Shown piece after piece: positions 1 through 10,003 of a stretch of 44,650 bases of DNA (positions are counted from its first letter, which is position 1; every line of letters starts with the position of its first letter). The notes beneath the pieces were generated by a model that saw nothing but the letters and a program-made list of their open reading frames with translations, made no database searches and had not been told where the DNA came from. The translations under genes were made by a program, and so were the position numbers. This DNA is from Phenylobacterium deserti (GTDB taxonomy: Bacteria; Pseudomonadota; Alphaproteobacteria; Caulobacterales; Caulobacteraceae), in contig CAMAOY010000003.1 of NCBI GenBank assembly GCA_945859865.1, forward strand, positions 1 through 44,650, in the 5' to 3' direction.

Positions 1-762
1 CAGGCGGGTGAGAAGGTCTACCAGGACTTCACCCTGCGGATCACCAACCCGGGCGGCCACTCCTCCCGGCCGGTCAAGGACAACGCCATCGTCCGCCTGT
101 CCCAGGGTCTTGCCCGGATCGGCGCCCATGACTTCCCGATCGCCCTGAACGAGGCCACCCGCAACCACTACGCCCGGATGGCCGATATCGAAGGCGGCGA
201 GACCGGGGCGGCGATGAAGGCCATGGCGGCGGACCCCTCGGATGCGGCCGCTGCGGCCTCCCTGGCGCGTTCGCCCGGCCGCAATTCCATGATGCGGACC
301 ACCTGCGTTCCCACCCAGGTCAAGGCCGGTCATGCGCCCAACGCCCTGCCCCAGAGGGCCGAGGCCAATGTGAACTGCCGCATCCTGCCGGGCGAGAAGG
401 TCGAGGATGTCCGCAAGACCCTGGCCTCCGTCATCAACGATCCGGGGATCGCCGTGGAGACCGTCGGCAAGCCCAGCCCGGTCTCGCCCCCGCCGCCGCT
501 CAACGCCCGCATCATGGGGCCCGCGACCACGGTGGCGTCGGCCATGTGGCCTGGTGTCCCCATCGTCCCGGCCATGTCGACGGGGGCGACCGACGGGCGC
601 TTCCTGCTGGCCGCGGGCACCCCCACCTACGGCCTGTCAGGCATGTTCAGTCCGCCGGGCGACAGCGGGGCCCACGGTCTCAATGAGCGCATCAGCGTCC
701 AGGCGCTCTATGAGGGGCGGGACTTCCTCTACGAGGTGGTCAAGCTCTACGCCCGGAACTGA
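1..762 (+). CDS. M20-family metallopeptidase, C-terminal part (5' truncated by window edge)
   Basis: The reading frame is open from base 1, so about 253 C-terminal residues are visible and the start lies outside the window. The segment begins in the lid or dimerisation domain typical of M20 peptidases, seen as NPGGHSSRP near residue 18, followed by the strand NVNCRILPGE. It ends in the catalytic domain with GATDGRFL and DSGAHGLNERI, whose His is the usual last zinc ligand. The family removes amino acids or acyl groups from peptides and amidated substrates using two zinc ions. The N-terminal zinc ligands and any signal peptide cannot be seen, so location and substrate are unknown. Family call is firm; the exact subfamily (carboxypeptidase, dipeptidase or amidohydrolase) is open. 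Confidence 0.88.
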   Translation, partial: QAGEKVYQDFTLRITNPGGHSSRPVKDNAIVRLSQGLARIGAHDFPIALNEATRNHYARMADIEGGETGAAMKAMAADPSDAAAAASLARSPGRNSMMRTTCVPTQVKAGHAPNALPQRAEANVNCRILPGEKVEDVRKTLASVINDPGIAVETVGKPSPVSPPPPLNARIMGPATTVASAMWPGVPIVPAMSTGATDGRFLLAAGTPTYGLSGMFSPPGDSGAHGLNERISVQALYEGRDFLYEVVKLYARN

Positions 763-782
763 TCGCGGTCCCAGGGCCTCTT

Positions 783-802
783 GTGTGGCGGAAGCGCCAC
801 AC
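783..802. other. Perfect 8-bp hairpin between the M20 gene and clpB
   Basis: GTGTGGCG (783-790) and CGCCACAC (795-802) are exact reverse complements around a GAAG loop. No T-run follows on either strand. It could be a weak terminator or processing hairpin for the M20 gene, or part of the clpB control region 70 bases before its start. Confidence 0.55.
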
Positions 803-826
803 TACATCCCCCGGTAGGCGGTTGCG

Positions 827-852
827 CTTGATCAAGGCGACCGTCTGTCATC
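827..852 (+). promoter_or_regulatory. Possible heat-shock (RpoH-like) promoter of clpB
   Basis: CTTGATC at 827-833 resembles the RpoH -35 box (CTTGAAA) and CTGTCATC at 845-852 loosely resembles the -10 box (CCCCATNT), with an 11-base gap. The -10 match is poor. The call rests mainly on the fact that clpB is usually RpoH-controlled, so it is tentative. Confidence 0.25.
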
Positions 853-870
853 CGCCTTACGAGGGGAAAT

Positions 871-3453
<2,583 letters not shown>

Positions 3454-3461
3454 CCGCAGAA

Positions 3462-3489
3462 GCGGGGCGGGGCTCAGTCCTCGCCCCGC
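3462..3489. terminator. Possible shared terminator hairpin between clpB and arfB
   Basis: GCGGGGCG (3462-3469) and CGCCCCGC (3482-3489) pair exactly around a 12-base loop that contains the arfB stop codon. On the + strand it is followed by ACCTTT, a weak T-tract. Part of the stem lies in arfB codons, so pairing may partly be chance in GC-rich DNA. Confidence 0.35.
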
Positions 3490-3899
3490 ACCTTTCCCCG
3501 AAGGGACTTCACGCCCCCCCGCCGCACCTTGCCCTCCACCCGCCGGACCTTCGAGGCCAGGGTCGGGCGGGTACGCTTGCGGGGCGGCGGCGGCGGCTCG
3601 GCCGCCTTGCGAATGAGGTCCACCAGGCGCTGCAGGGCTTCGGCCCGGTTCCGCTCCTGGCTGCGGTGGGTCATGACGCTGAGCACCAGCACGCCGTCCA
3701 GGGTCAGGCGCCGACCGGCCAGCTTCATCATCCGCAGGGCGACGTCGTTGGGAAGGGAAGGGGACCTGCGGACGTCGAACCTCAGCTCGACCGCGGTCGA
3801 GACCTTGTTGACGTTCTGGCCGCCGGGCCCCGCCGCGCGGATGAACTTCTCGATGATCTCATCCTCCGGGATGAGGATCTGTGGGGTGACCTCGATCAT
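3474..3899 (-). CDS. arfB: Alternative ribosome-rescue factor / peptidyl-tRNA hydrolase ArfB
   Basis: ArfB frees ribosomes stalled at the end of a broken mRNA by hydrolysing peptidyl-tRNA without needing a stop codon. The 141-residue protein has the short release-factor catalytic domain with GGQ at residues 26-28 in AAGPGGQNVNK, followed by STAVELRFD. It lacks the codon-recognition domains of RF1 and RF2. The C-terminal tail (about 100-141) is strongly basic and rich in Arg and Lys, as expected for the segment that inserts into the empty mRNA channel. Length matches the family. It overlaps nothing and is followed upstream by the Zur-like gene 15 bases away. Its presence beside ssrA in the same window means two rescue routes are encoded here. 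Confidence 0.93.
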   Translation of the reverse strand: MIEVTPQILIPEDEIIEKFIRAAGPGGQNVNKVSTAVELRFDVRRSPSLPNDVALRMMKLAGRRLTLDGVLVLSVMTHRSQERNRAEALQRLVDLIRKAAEPPPPPRKRTRPTLASKVRRVEGKVRRGGVKSLRGKVRGED

Positions 3900-3914
3900 G
3901 GCCAGCCCCCGGAA

Positions 3915-4397
3915 TCAGGCGTCGCGGCAGGTGGGGCAGAGGCCGCGGGCCTCGAGGGTCAGGCCGCGGATGGAGTACCCTGCCAGCCCGGCTGCCGCCA
4001 GGACCGGGGCGAAGTCCGGCTCGACCTCCTGGGCCGATCCGCAGCAGTCGCAGATCAGGAAGGCCGCCCTGTGCTCGGCGTCCCGGATCCGGCAGGGAAC
4101 ATAGGCGTTCAGGCTTTCGATCCGGTGGGCGAAGCCCTGCTTCTCCAGGAAATCCAGGGCCCGGTAGACCGTCGGCGGCTTGGCCGGCGGGCCGCCTGAG
4201 GCATAGGCCGCGATCATGTCGTAGGCCTTCAGGGGCGCTTCGGCCTCCAGAAGCAGCTCAAGCACCCTTCGCCTTGGCGGCGTCAGGCGCTCGCGGGAGA
4301 CGCTGCACAGGCGTTCGGCTTCCAGCAGGGCCTCCGCCAGTCCCGGACCGCTAAGGCCCTGTCTGGGGCTATCATCGTGTCTGCAATCCTGCGCCAT
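3915..4397 (-). CDS. zur: Fur-family transcriptional regulator, probably Zur (zinc uptake regulator)
   Basis: A 160-residue Fur superfamily protein. The winged-helix DNA-binding part (about 35-95) contains LTPPRRRVLELLLE and PTVYRALDFLEKQGF, the typical recognition-helix region. The C-terminal dimerisation half has CDCCG and a terminal CPTCRDA, giving the paired cysteines of a structural zinc site, and AEHRAAFLICDCCG resembles the Zur subgroup rather than Fur or PerR. Zur represses zinc uptake genes when zinc is plentiful. No zinc transporter genes lie in the window, so the Zur assignment rests on sequence resemblance only; Fur-family membership is firm. It lies upstream of arfB on the same strand with a 15-base gap and could be cotranscribed with it. 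Confidence 0.82.
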   Translation of the reverse strand: MAQDCRHDDSPRQGLSGPGLAEALLEAERLCSVSRERLTPPRRRVLELLLEAEAPLKAYDMIAAYASGGPPAKPPTVYRALDFLEKQGFAHRIESLNAYVPCRIRDAEHRAAFLICDCCGSAQEVEPDFAPVLAAAGLAGYSIRGLTLEARGLCPTCRDA

Positions 4398-4441
4398 GCA
4401 AAAGGGCTAGACCCGAAGTCGATGGGGCGCAACCGCTGGGC

Positions 4442-5353
4442 TCAGCCCTCGCTATCCTGGCCTTCGCCGCCTTCGAAGCTCCGGGGCGCGCGCCGGCGAC
4501 GCGCGGGGCGCGGTTCTTCAACCTCAGCCTCGACGCGGGGGCGCCGGGGACGCAGGAAGTCCGGGGCGTGGCTCTCGGCTCCGTCCTCGCTGCGAAGGGT
4601 CGGCGAAGGCTCGCGGTCCTCGCCGCCAGTGATGGCGCCGCCACTCGGTTCGATCACTGCCATGGGATCCCGCTCCGGCCGGTCTTCCTTCGGGCGTTCC
4701 GGCCGGTCGTCACGGTCGCGCCAGCGTTCCCGTCGTCCGCCTTCTGTGCGGTCAGGTCTTGGCCGGTCATCCCTCGGTCTTTCATCCCGGGGTCTCTCAT
4801 CCCGGGGCCTGTCATCCCGGGGCCTGTCATCCCTGGGCCGCTCATCCCTCGGTCGATCCTCACGCGGGCGCTCGTCCCGGGGACGCTCGTCCCGATATCG
4901 ATCTTCCCTCGGTCTCTCGTCCCGGGGCCGGTCATCCCGGTCTCGGGGTCGGTCGCGCCATCCGCCCCGGTCACGGGATTCGGCCTCGGTTTCGAACGTC
5001 TCGACCTCAAGGCCCTCGCCCGACTCGTCCTCGAAATCGACGTCAAAGCCGGAGTTGAGCTGGTCGCGGCCGATGATCTCGGAGGCGGGTCGATTGGGCT
5101 GCATGGCCCGGATCAGGCGGAAATAGTGCTCGGCGTGCTGCAGGAAGTTCTCGGCTAGGACGCGGTCACCGGCGGTGCCTGCGTCCCGCGCGAGTTGCTG
5201 GTACTTTTCGTAGACGATTTGGGCGCTTCCGCGAACCTTGACGCCCTCAGGCCCATTGGACTCTACGGCCCGGTTGGCATTGTGCTGCTGAGGCTTGCCT
5301 ACTGGGCCGCGATTGCGACCGCGCTGACGCTTTATGCCCTTGAAATCTCTCAT
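4442..5353 (-). CDS. DUF4167 family protein with arginine/aspartate-rich repeat tail
   Basis: The start is set at 5353 because MRDFKGIKRQRGRNR is the usual N-terminus of this alphaproteobacterial family; the frame is open further upstream to 5497 but that part has no family character. The 303-residue protein has a conserved N-terminal block (residues 1-110), including PQQHNANRA, GPEGVKVRG, AQIVYEKYQQLARDA and the FLQHAEHYFRLIRAMQ helix. This is followed by a long low-complexity region (about 125-230) made of repeats of about five residues such as DERPR, DDRPR and EDRPR. The C-terminus is again basic. The composition suggests nucleic-acid binding, but the function of the family is not established to my knowledge. 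It follows prmC on the same strand after a 240-base leader. Confidence 0.85.
   Translation of the reverse strand: MRDFKGIKRQRGRNRGPVGKPQQHNANRAVESNGPEGVKVRGSAQIVYEKYQQLARDAGTAGDRVLAENFLQHAEHYFRLIRAMQPNRPASEIIGRDQLNSGFDVDFEDESGEGLEVETFETEAESRDRGGWRDRPRDRDDRPRDERPREDRYRDERPRDERPREDRPRDERPRDDRPRDDRPRDERPRDERPRDDRPRPDRTEGGRRERWRDRDDRPERPKEDRPERDPMAVIEPSGGAITGGEDREPSPTLRSEDGAESHAPDFLRPRRPRVEAEVEEPRPARRRRAPRSFEGGEGQDSEG
4745..4960. repeat. Short tandem repeats inside the DUF4167 gene (about 15-bp unit)
   Basis: On the + strand the motif CGGGGCCTGTCATCC and close variants recur every 15 bases, with the core TCATCC or TCGTCC. Each unit encodes five residues of the Arg/Asp-rich tail. Best-matched units are around 4790-4850. 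The array is coding, not CRISPR. Confidence 0.8.
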
Positions 5354-5594
5354 GTCCCGCCATTCCGATATCCCGTGTCCTCGTAGACCGGGCTTGGCCT
5401 GTTCTTCTGGCCTGTGCGCCGGGGCGTCCCGGCGAAAGTGATCCGAAGCTGAAATATCCCCGTCGTTCCACCCGGAGCCTGGCGTTTCGTTTTTCACGGA
5501 ACGCCCTGCCGGCGAGGCACCCGGTCTGATCCCGAGGGTCAGGCGGTCCTGTTCGTCGGCGGTTTGGATGGAGACAGGTAATCCGTCTAACGGC
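5354..5594 (-). other. Leader between prmC and DUF4167, with a hairpin at 5481-5505
   Basis: This 241-base gap separates the prmC stop from the DUF4167 start. GGCGTTTCGT (5481-5490) and ACGGAACGCC (5496-5505) form a 10-bp stem with one wobble pair around a 5-base loop. There is no clear T-tract on the minus strand, so it does not look like a simple terminator and may be a leader structure of the DUF4167 mRNA. Confidence 0.4.
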
Positions 5595-6464
5595 TCAGTC
5601 GTTCGTTTCCAAGGGGTTTTTCATGCCGGTCACCACGCGGTCATGGGTGGACAGGTCCGGCAGGGTCTCAACTTCCATGGCCCCCGCCGCCCTGAAGAGG
5701 GGCTCTGCAGCGGCCTTCTGGTCGTACCCGATCTCGACCAGGAACCGCCCGCCGGGCCGCAGCATCCGAAGGATCTCGGGAGCCAGCTGCCGGTAGGCGT
5801 CCAGACCATCGGGGCCGCCATCCAGGGCGATGCGAGGTTCATAGTCCCGAACTTCAGGATCCAGGGTCTCGATAACCGGGCTGGCAATGTAGGGCGGATT
5901 GGAAACCACCAGGTCGAATTCCGAACCGGCCAGGCTGCCGCTCCAGTCCCCCCGGAGCAGGGCGATTCGATCGGCGAGGCCAAGGCGCGCCGCATTGTCC
6001 CTGGCCACGGCCAGGGCCTCTTCGGAGACGTCGATCCCCAGGCCCCGCGCTGCCGGACGCTCGGCCAGGATTGCCAGGAGGATGGCACCGGACCCGACCC
6101 CCAGGTCCAGGATCCTGAAGGGACGCCCTTCCGGGAACAGACGAAGGGCGTAGTCGACGATGACCTCGGTCTCGGGCCGCGGCGTCAGGACGTCGGCGGT
6201 CACCCCGAGCATGATGTTCCAGAACCCCTTCCGCCCGAGGATGTGGCTGACAGGCTCCCGGCGAATGCGTCGCTCAAGGTAGGCGTCCAGCCGCTCGACC
6301 TGCGCTGCGGAGAGCTCCCGATGGGGGTCGCCGACGATGTCCGCCCGGGTTACGCCGCAGGCGGCCTCGACCAGGACACGAGCGTCGATGACCGGTCCTG
6401 GCACGCCCGCGGCCTCAAGCCGGGACCGCGCGCCCTGCCAGGCCTGCAGGAGATTGCGGCTCAC
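5595..6464 (-). CDS. prmC: Release-factor glutamine methyltransferase PrmC
   Basis: PrmC methylates the glutamine of the GGQ motif in release factors RF1 and RF2, raising termination efficiency in the cytoplasm. The 289-residue protein has the N-terminal helical domain (about 1-80), then a Rossmann methyltransferase fold with the SAM-binding LDLGVGSGAI at 119-128, GLGIDVSEEA at 141-150 and the catalytic NPPY motif at 189-192. The start is GTG at 6464-6462, overlapping the stop of the MOSC gene as GTGA, so translation is probably coupled. Its substrate gene prfA is two genes upstream in the same operon. Length is typical. Confidence 0.95.
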   Translation of the reverse strand: MSRNLLQAWQGARSRLEAAGVPGPVIDARVLVEAACGVTRADIVGDPHRELSAAQVERLDAYLERRIRREPVSHILGRKGFWNIMLGVTADVLTPRPETEVIVDYALRLFPEGRPFRILDLGVGSGAILLAILAERPAARGLGIDVSEEALAVARDNAARLGLADRIALLRGDWSGSLAGSEFDLVVSNPPYIASPVIETLDPEVRDYEPRIALDGGPDGLDAYRQLAPEILRMLRPGGRFLVEIGYDQKAAAEPLFRAAGAMEVETLPDLSTHDRVVTGMKNPLETND

Positions 6465-7225
6465 CCAGGTTCGCCTGGCGTGCTGCAGGCGTCGCCGACC
6501 CGAACCGTCCCGCCGTGGGAGACCTGGACATAGATCCCGCAGTCCCGGTGGCCGTACTGGTTGAAGAGGTGCTCCACCAGGGGCATGTCCTTCTCGGCGG
6601 TCTGCGGGTCCACCTCGGTCGCGGCGCAGCGGACGATGGGGGCGAAGACTGTGGTGCGGGCGAAGCCGACCAGCAGGCTGCGGCCCTTCCAGCCGTTCTC
6701 GACCCAGGGGGGCCAGCCCTCGACATAAAGGTTAGCGCGGAACCGCATGGGGTCCACCGGCTGCCCGATCCGGGCCTCCAGGTCCCGGACGCTGGCCAGG
6801 TTGACGATGGAGATGTGGCCAGCGGGGTGATCAAGGAACTGGTAGTCCGGCGCCTCGAGCACGCGGACACCCTCTTGGGCGTCCTCGCCCAGCAGTCCCC
6901 CGACCCAGCCGGCGAAGCCGTTGCGCCCCGCCTCGGCCCCGAGGTCCCCCCGAAAGTCCGGATGCCCGGGCGCCGAGGCGGAGAGATCCGTTCCCTCGAC
7001 CCGGGTACGGGCCGAGGCGACGACCGGGTGGGCGGCCAGGACCGCGAACTTCATCTTCGGGACATAGCGGGGGGCGGCCGGATCGAAACCGGAGGGCCCG
7101 TTCTCCACCACCCAGCGCCGATCCTGGGCGATGGCCCGGCCCGGGACCAGGTCGGCCTGGGAGAGGGGTTCGGCCGAGAAGCCCTTGATCGGATAGCGGA
7201 ACATTCCAGTGATGAGAGCTTCCAT
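6461..7225 (-). CDS. MOSC-domain (molybdenum cofactor sulfurase C-terminal-like) protein
   Basis: A 254-residue protein of the MOSC_N plus MOSC type. The N-terminal barrel begins with YPIKGFSAEPLSQADLVPG and AQDRRW; the MOSC domain contains RFRANLYVEGWPPW and VRCAATEVDPQT, whose Cys is the position used to bind the molybdenum cofactor in characterised members such as YcbX and mARC. These proteins reduce N-hydroxylated compounds or handle the cofactor; the substrate here cannot be told. The gene overlaps both neighbours: prfA by one base (TGATG) and prmC by four (GTGA). It is thus locked into a translation-termination operon whose function has no obvious link to molybdenum. Confidence 0.87.
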   Translation of the reverse strand: MEALITGMFRYPIKGFSAEPLSQADLVPGRAIAQDRRWVVENGPSGFDPAAPRYVPKMKFAVLAAHPVVASARTRVEGTDLSASAPGHPDFRGDLGAEAGRNGFAGWVGGLLGEDAQEGVRVLEAPDYQFLDHPAGHISIVNLASVRDLEARIGQPVDPMRFRANLYVEGWPPWVENGWKGRSLLVGFARTTVFAPIVRCAATEVDPQTAEKDMPLVEHLFNQYGHRDCGIYVQVSHGGTVRVGDACSTPGEPG

Positions 7226-8301
7226 CAGGCGAACTCCGCTTCGAGGCTGGCCAGCCGCTCGGCCTGGTCCTCGGCAATCAGGGGGTTGATGATGTCGTCC
7301 AGGGCCTCGCCCTCGAGCACCCTGGCCAGGTTGTAGAGGGTCAGGTTGATCCGGTGGTCGGTCACTCGCCCCTGGGGGAAGTTGTAGGTGCGGATGCGCT
7401 CGGACCGGTCGCCCGAGCCCACCTGGCTCCGGCGGGAGTCGGCCCGGGCGGTATCCAGGGCCTCGCGCTTCATGTCGTAGAGGCGGGCCTGCAGGACCTT
7501 CATCGCCCGCGCCCGGTTCTGGTGCTGCGACTTCTCGGACGAGGTCACGACGATGCCGGTGGGCAGGTGGGTGATGCGTACGGCCGAGTCGGTCTTGTTG
7601 ACGTGCTGTCCGCCGGCCCCCGAGGACCGGTAGGTGTCGATGCGCAGGTCCGCCTCGCGGATCTCGATATCGACGTCCTCGACCTCGGGCAGGACGGCGA
7701 CGGTGGCTGCGGAGGTGTGGATTCGCCCGCCGGCCTCGGTCTCGGGAACCCTTTGCACCCGGTGTACGCCGCTCTCGAACTTGAGCCTGCCAAACACGCC
7801 TTCGCCTGTGATCGCGGCGATGACTTCCTTGTAGCCGCCGAATTCGCCCTCCGAGACGGAGTCGATCTCGATCCGCCAGCCGTGCACGGCGGCGTAGCGC
7901 TGGTACATGCGGAAGAGGTCGCCGGCGAAGAGTGCGGCCTCATCGCCGCCGGTGCCAGCCCGGACCTCGAGGATGGCTGAGGCGTTCTCGTCACGGTCCC
8001 TGGGTGCGAGCAGCAAGGCGACCTGCCGCTCCAGTTCAGGCAGGCGGGCCTTCAGGTCCTCCAGCTCATCCCGGGCCAGGGTCGACATGTCGGGATCGCC
8101 GGAGGCGGCCATCTCCTCGAGTTCAGGGGCCTCGGACCGGACCTTGTCCAGCGCGTGGACAGCCTCGACCACCGGCCTCAGCTCGGCATGTTCCCGGGAA
8201 AGGCGCACGATCTCTGCGCCGTCCGAGGCGGCGGACATCCGGGCCTCGATCTCGTGGAAGCGGCCGAGGACCTGGTCGAGACGGGCTTGGGGCAGTCGCA
8301 C
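7225..8301 (-). CDS. prfA: Peptide chain release factor 1 (RF1)
   Basis: RF1 recognises UAA and UAG stop codons on the ribosome and triggers peptide release. The 358-residue protein has an N-terminal helical domain, the tripeptide anticodon-like motif of the PxT type (PET at 186-188 in [17 protein letters not shown]) and GGQ at 230-232 in [18 protein letters not shown]. PxT rather than SPF identifies RF1 rather than RF2. The annotated start is GTG at 8301; no strong ribosome binding site is visible, so a slightly different start is possible. It is the first gene of the prfA-MOSC-prmC unit, and its product is the substrate of PrmC. Confidence 0.96.
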   Translation of the reverse strand: MRLPQARLDQVLGRFHEIEARMSAASDGAEIVRLSREHAELRPVVEAVHALDKVRSEAPELEEMAASGDPDMSTLARDELEDLKARLPELERQVALLLAPRDRDENASAILEVRAGTGGDEAALFAGDLFRMYQRYAAVHGWRIEIDSVSEGEFGGYKEVIAAITGEGVFGRLKFESGVHRVQRVPETEAGGRIHTSAATVAVLPEVEDVDIEIREADLRIDTYRSSGAGGQHVNKTDSAVRITHLPTGIVVTSSEKSQHQNRARAMKVLQARLYDMKREALDTARADSRRSQVGSGDRSERIRTYNFPQGRVTDHRINLTLYNLARVLEGEALDDIINPLIAEDQAERLASLEAEFA

Positions 8302-8430
8302 GGTGCGGGATCTTCAGGGAGGGGCGAGACGCAGGGTTCTAGCCCGCTGCGTCCGGCTTGCCAAATCCCCGGGGCGCTCCGGCGGAAGTCGGGGCGGCCC
8401 GGGGACGGGCCACCCCGGATCCGGATGGGA

Positions 8431-8724
8431 TCAGACGCGCACGCCGTTCATGGTCGCGTTGCCGAAGGCGCCGAGCTTGACGTTGCCCGAAAGGCTGTCG
8501 CCGCTGACGGTGGCTTCGAACTCCAGGGTCATCGGCATGGGGCTGGTGATGGCCGAGGACCAGATCAGCTTGTCGCCATCCACCTTGCCGGTGATGTCCT
8601 GGTCGCCCATGCGGCCGGTGGTCTTGCCGGTGAAGGTGTCACCGCTGGTGGTGATTTCGGCGTTCACTTCCTGAGCGCCCATCGGGGTATTGATCGTGAT
8701 CTTCCAGTTACCGTCTGCAGACAT
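8431..8724 (-). CDS. Small conserved beta-strand-rich protein of unknown function
   Basis: A 97-residue protein starting MSADGNWKI. The start at 8724 is preferred over the in-frame ATG at 8751 because GGAG lies about 8-10 bases before it. The sequence alternates polar and apolar residues in short strands (NWKITINTPMG, TFTGKTTGR, MTLEFEATVSG, SLSGNVKLGAFG), suggesting a small all-beta barrel. Two near-repeats, GDTFTGK and GDSLSGN, hint at an internal duplication. There is no signal peptide or membrane segment, so it is probably cytoplasmic. I recognise similar small proteins in alphaproteobacteria only as hypothetical. It stands alone between prfA and ispG, all on the same strand. Confidence 0.75.
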   Translation of the reverse strand: MSADGNWKITINTPMGAQEVNAEITTSGDTFTGKTTGRMGDQDITGKVDGDKLIWSSAITSPMPMTLEFEATVSGDSLSGNVKLGAFGNATMNGVRV

Positions 8725-8821
8725 GGCTCTCTCCTCTTTGCGAAGCGGCACCTAATCAAGCCCGGCGGGGCCTTGCAAGCGGCGCTTCGATTCGCCGCCG
8801 GCGGGTTCGCCGGGGACGCCC

Positions 8822-9946
8822 CTAGGTGGGGGCTACTCCGGCGCTTTCAAGTTCGGCCGCCCGGCGTTCCACAAGCTCGACGATGTGTTCGACCATGTGG
8901 TCGTTGTCCATCTTGTGGGCTGCCTTGCCGGCCAGGTAGACCATGCCCGCTCCCTTGCCGCCGCCCGTAAAGCCGACGTCGGTCATCAGGGCCTCGCCAG
9001 GGCCGTTCACCACGCAGCCGATGATGGACAGGCTCATGGGCGTGGCGATGTGGGCCAGCCGGGCCTCGAGGGTCTCTACGGTGCGGATGACGTCGAATCC
9101 CTGCCGGGCGCAGGAAGGGCAGGCGATGATGTTCACGCCCCGGTGGCGCAGGCCCAGGGACTTCAGCAGGTCGAAGCCGACCTTGACCTCTTCGACGGGG
9201 TCCGCCGCCAAGGAGACCCGCAGGGTATCGCCGATCCCGGCCCAGAGCAGGGCGCCCATGCCGATGGACGACTTGACCGTCCCGACGCGCTGTCCCCCCG
9301 CCTCGGTGACGCCGATGTGGAGCGGGCAGTCGATGGCCTCGGCTAGCATCTGGTAGGCGGCCACGGTCATGAACAGGTCCGAGGCCTTCACGCTGATCTT
9401 GAACTCGTGGAAGTCGTGGTCCTGCAGGATCCGGGCGTGATCAAGGGCGCTCTCGACCATGGCGTCCGGGCAGGGCTCGCCGTACTTCTCCAGAAGGTGG
9501 CTCTCCAGGCTACCGGCGTTCACGCCGATGCGGATCGAGCAGCCGTAGTCCCGGGCCGCCTGTATGACCTCGCGCACGCGGTCCGGGCTGCCGATGTTTC
9601 CCGGATTGATCCGCAGGCAGGCGGCGCCGCCTTTTGCCGCCTCGATCGCGCGGCGGTAGTGGAAGTGGATATCCGCGACGATCGGGACCTTCGCCGCCTT
9701 CACGATCTGTGGCAGGGCAGCAGTCGAGGCCTCGTCCGGGCAGGAGACGCGCACGATGTCGACCCCGGCGTCTTCCAGCTGGCGCACCTGGGCGATGGTC
9801 GCAGCGGCGTCCGCCGTCAGGGTGTTGGTCATTGACTGGACGCTGATAGGGGCGTCTCCGCCGACCTCAAGGGTCCCGACCCGGATCTTGCGACTCTTGC
9901 GGCGGACGATGGTGCGCCAGGGGCGCAGGGCAGAATGTTCAGACAT
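8822..9946 (-). CDS. ispG: 4-hydroxy-3-methylbut-2-en-1-yl diphosphate synthase (IspG/GcpE)
   Basis: IspG makes HMBPP from MEcPP in the non-mevalonate isoprenoid pathway, using a 4Fe-4S cluster in the cytoplasm. The 374-residue protein shows the TIM-barrel part with VSCPDE and [10 protein letters not shown], then the cluster-binding part with Cys276 and Cys279 in CPSC, Cys311 in [10 protein letters not shown] and Glu318, matching the three-Cys-one-Glu ligand set. Length fits the short bacterial form without the plant insert domain. The rodZ-like gene is immediately upstream on the same strand with a 57-base gap, an order also known from Escherichia coli. Confidence 0.97.
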   Translation of the reverse strand: MSEHSALRPWRTIVRRKSRKIRVGTLEVGGDAPISVQSMTNTLTADAAATIAQVRQLEDAGVDIVRVSCPDEASTAALPQIVKAAKVPIVADIHFHYRRAIEAAKGGAACLRINPGNIGSPDRVREVIQAARDYGCSIRIGVNAGSLESHLLEKYGEPCPDAMVESALDHARILQDHDFHEFKISVKASDLFMTVAAYQMLAEAIDCPLHIGVTEAGGQRVGTVKSSIGMGALLWAGIGDTLRVSLAADPVEEVKVGFDLLKSLGLRHRGVNIIACPSCARQGFDVIRTVETLEARLAHIATPMSLSIIGCVVNGPGEALMTDVGFTGGGKGAGMVYLAGKAAHKMDNDHMVEHIVELVERRAAELESAGVAPT

Positions 9947-10003
9947 GGGTCAAGAATAGTGGGCAGCTGGGGAAATCCCAAGGCCTGACCGTGGGAACGG
10001 GAA

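Noticed and set aside
4745-4960. Possible CRISPR-like array
   Set aside because: The units are only about 15 bases, contiguous without unique spacers, and keep the reading frame of the DUF4167 protein.
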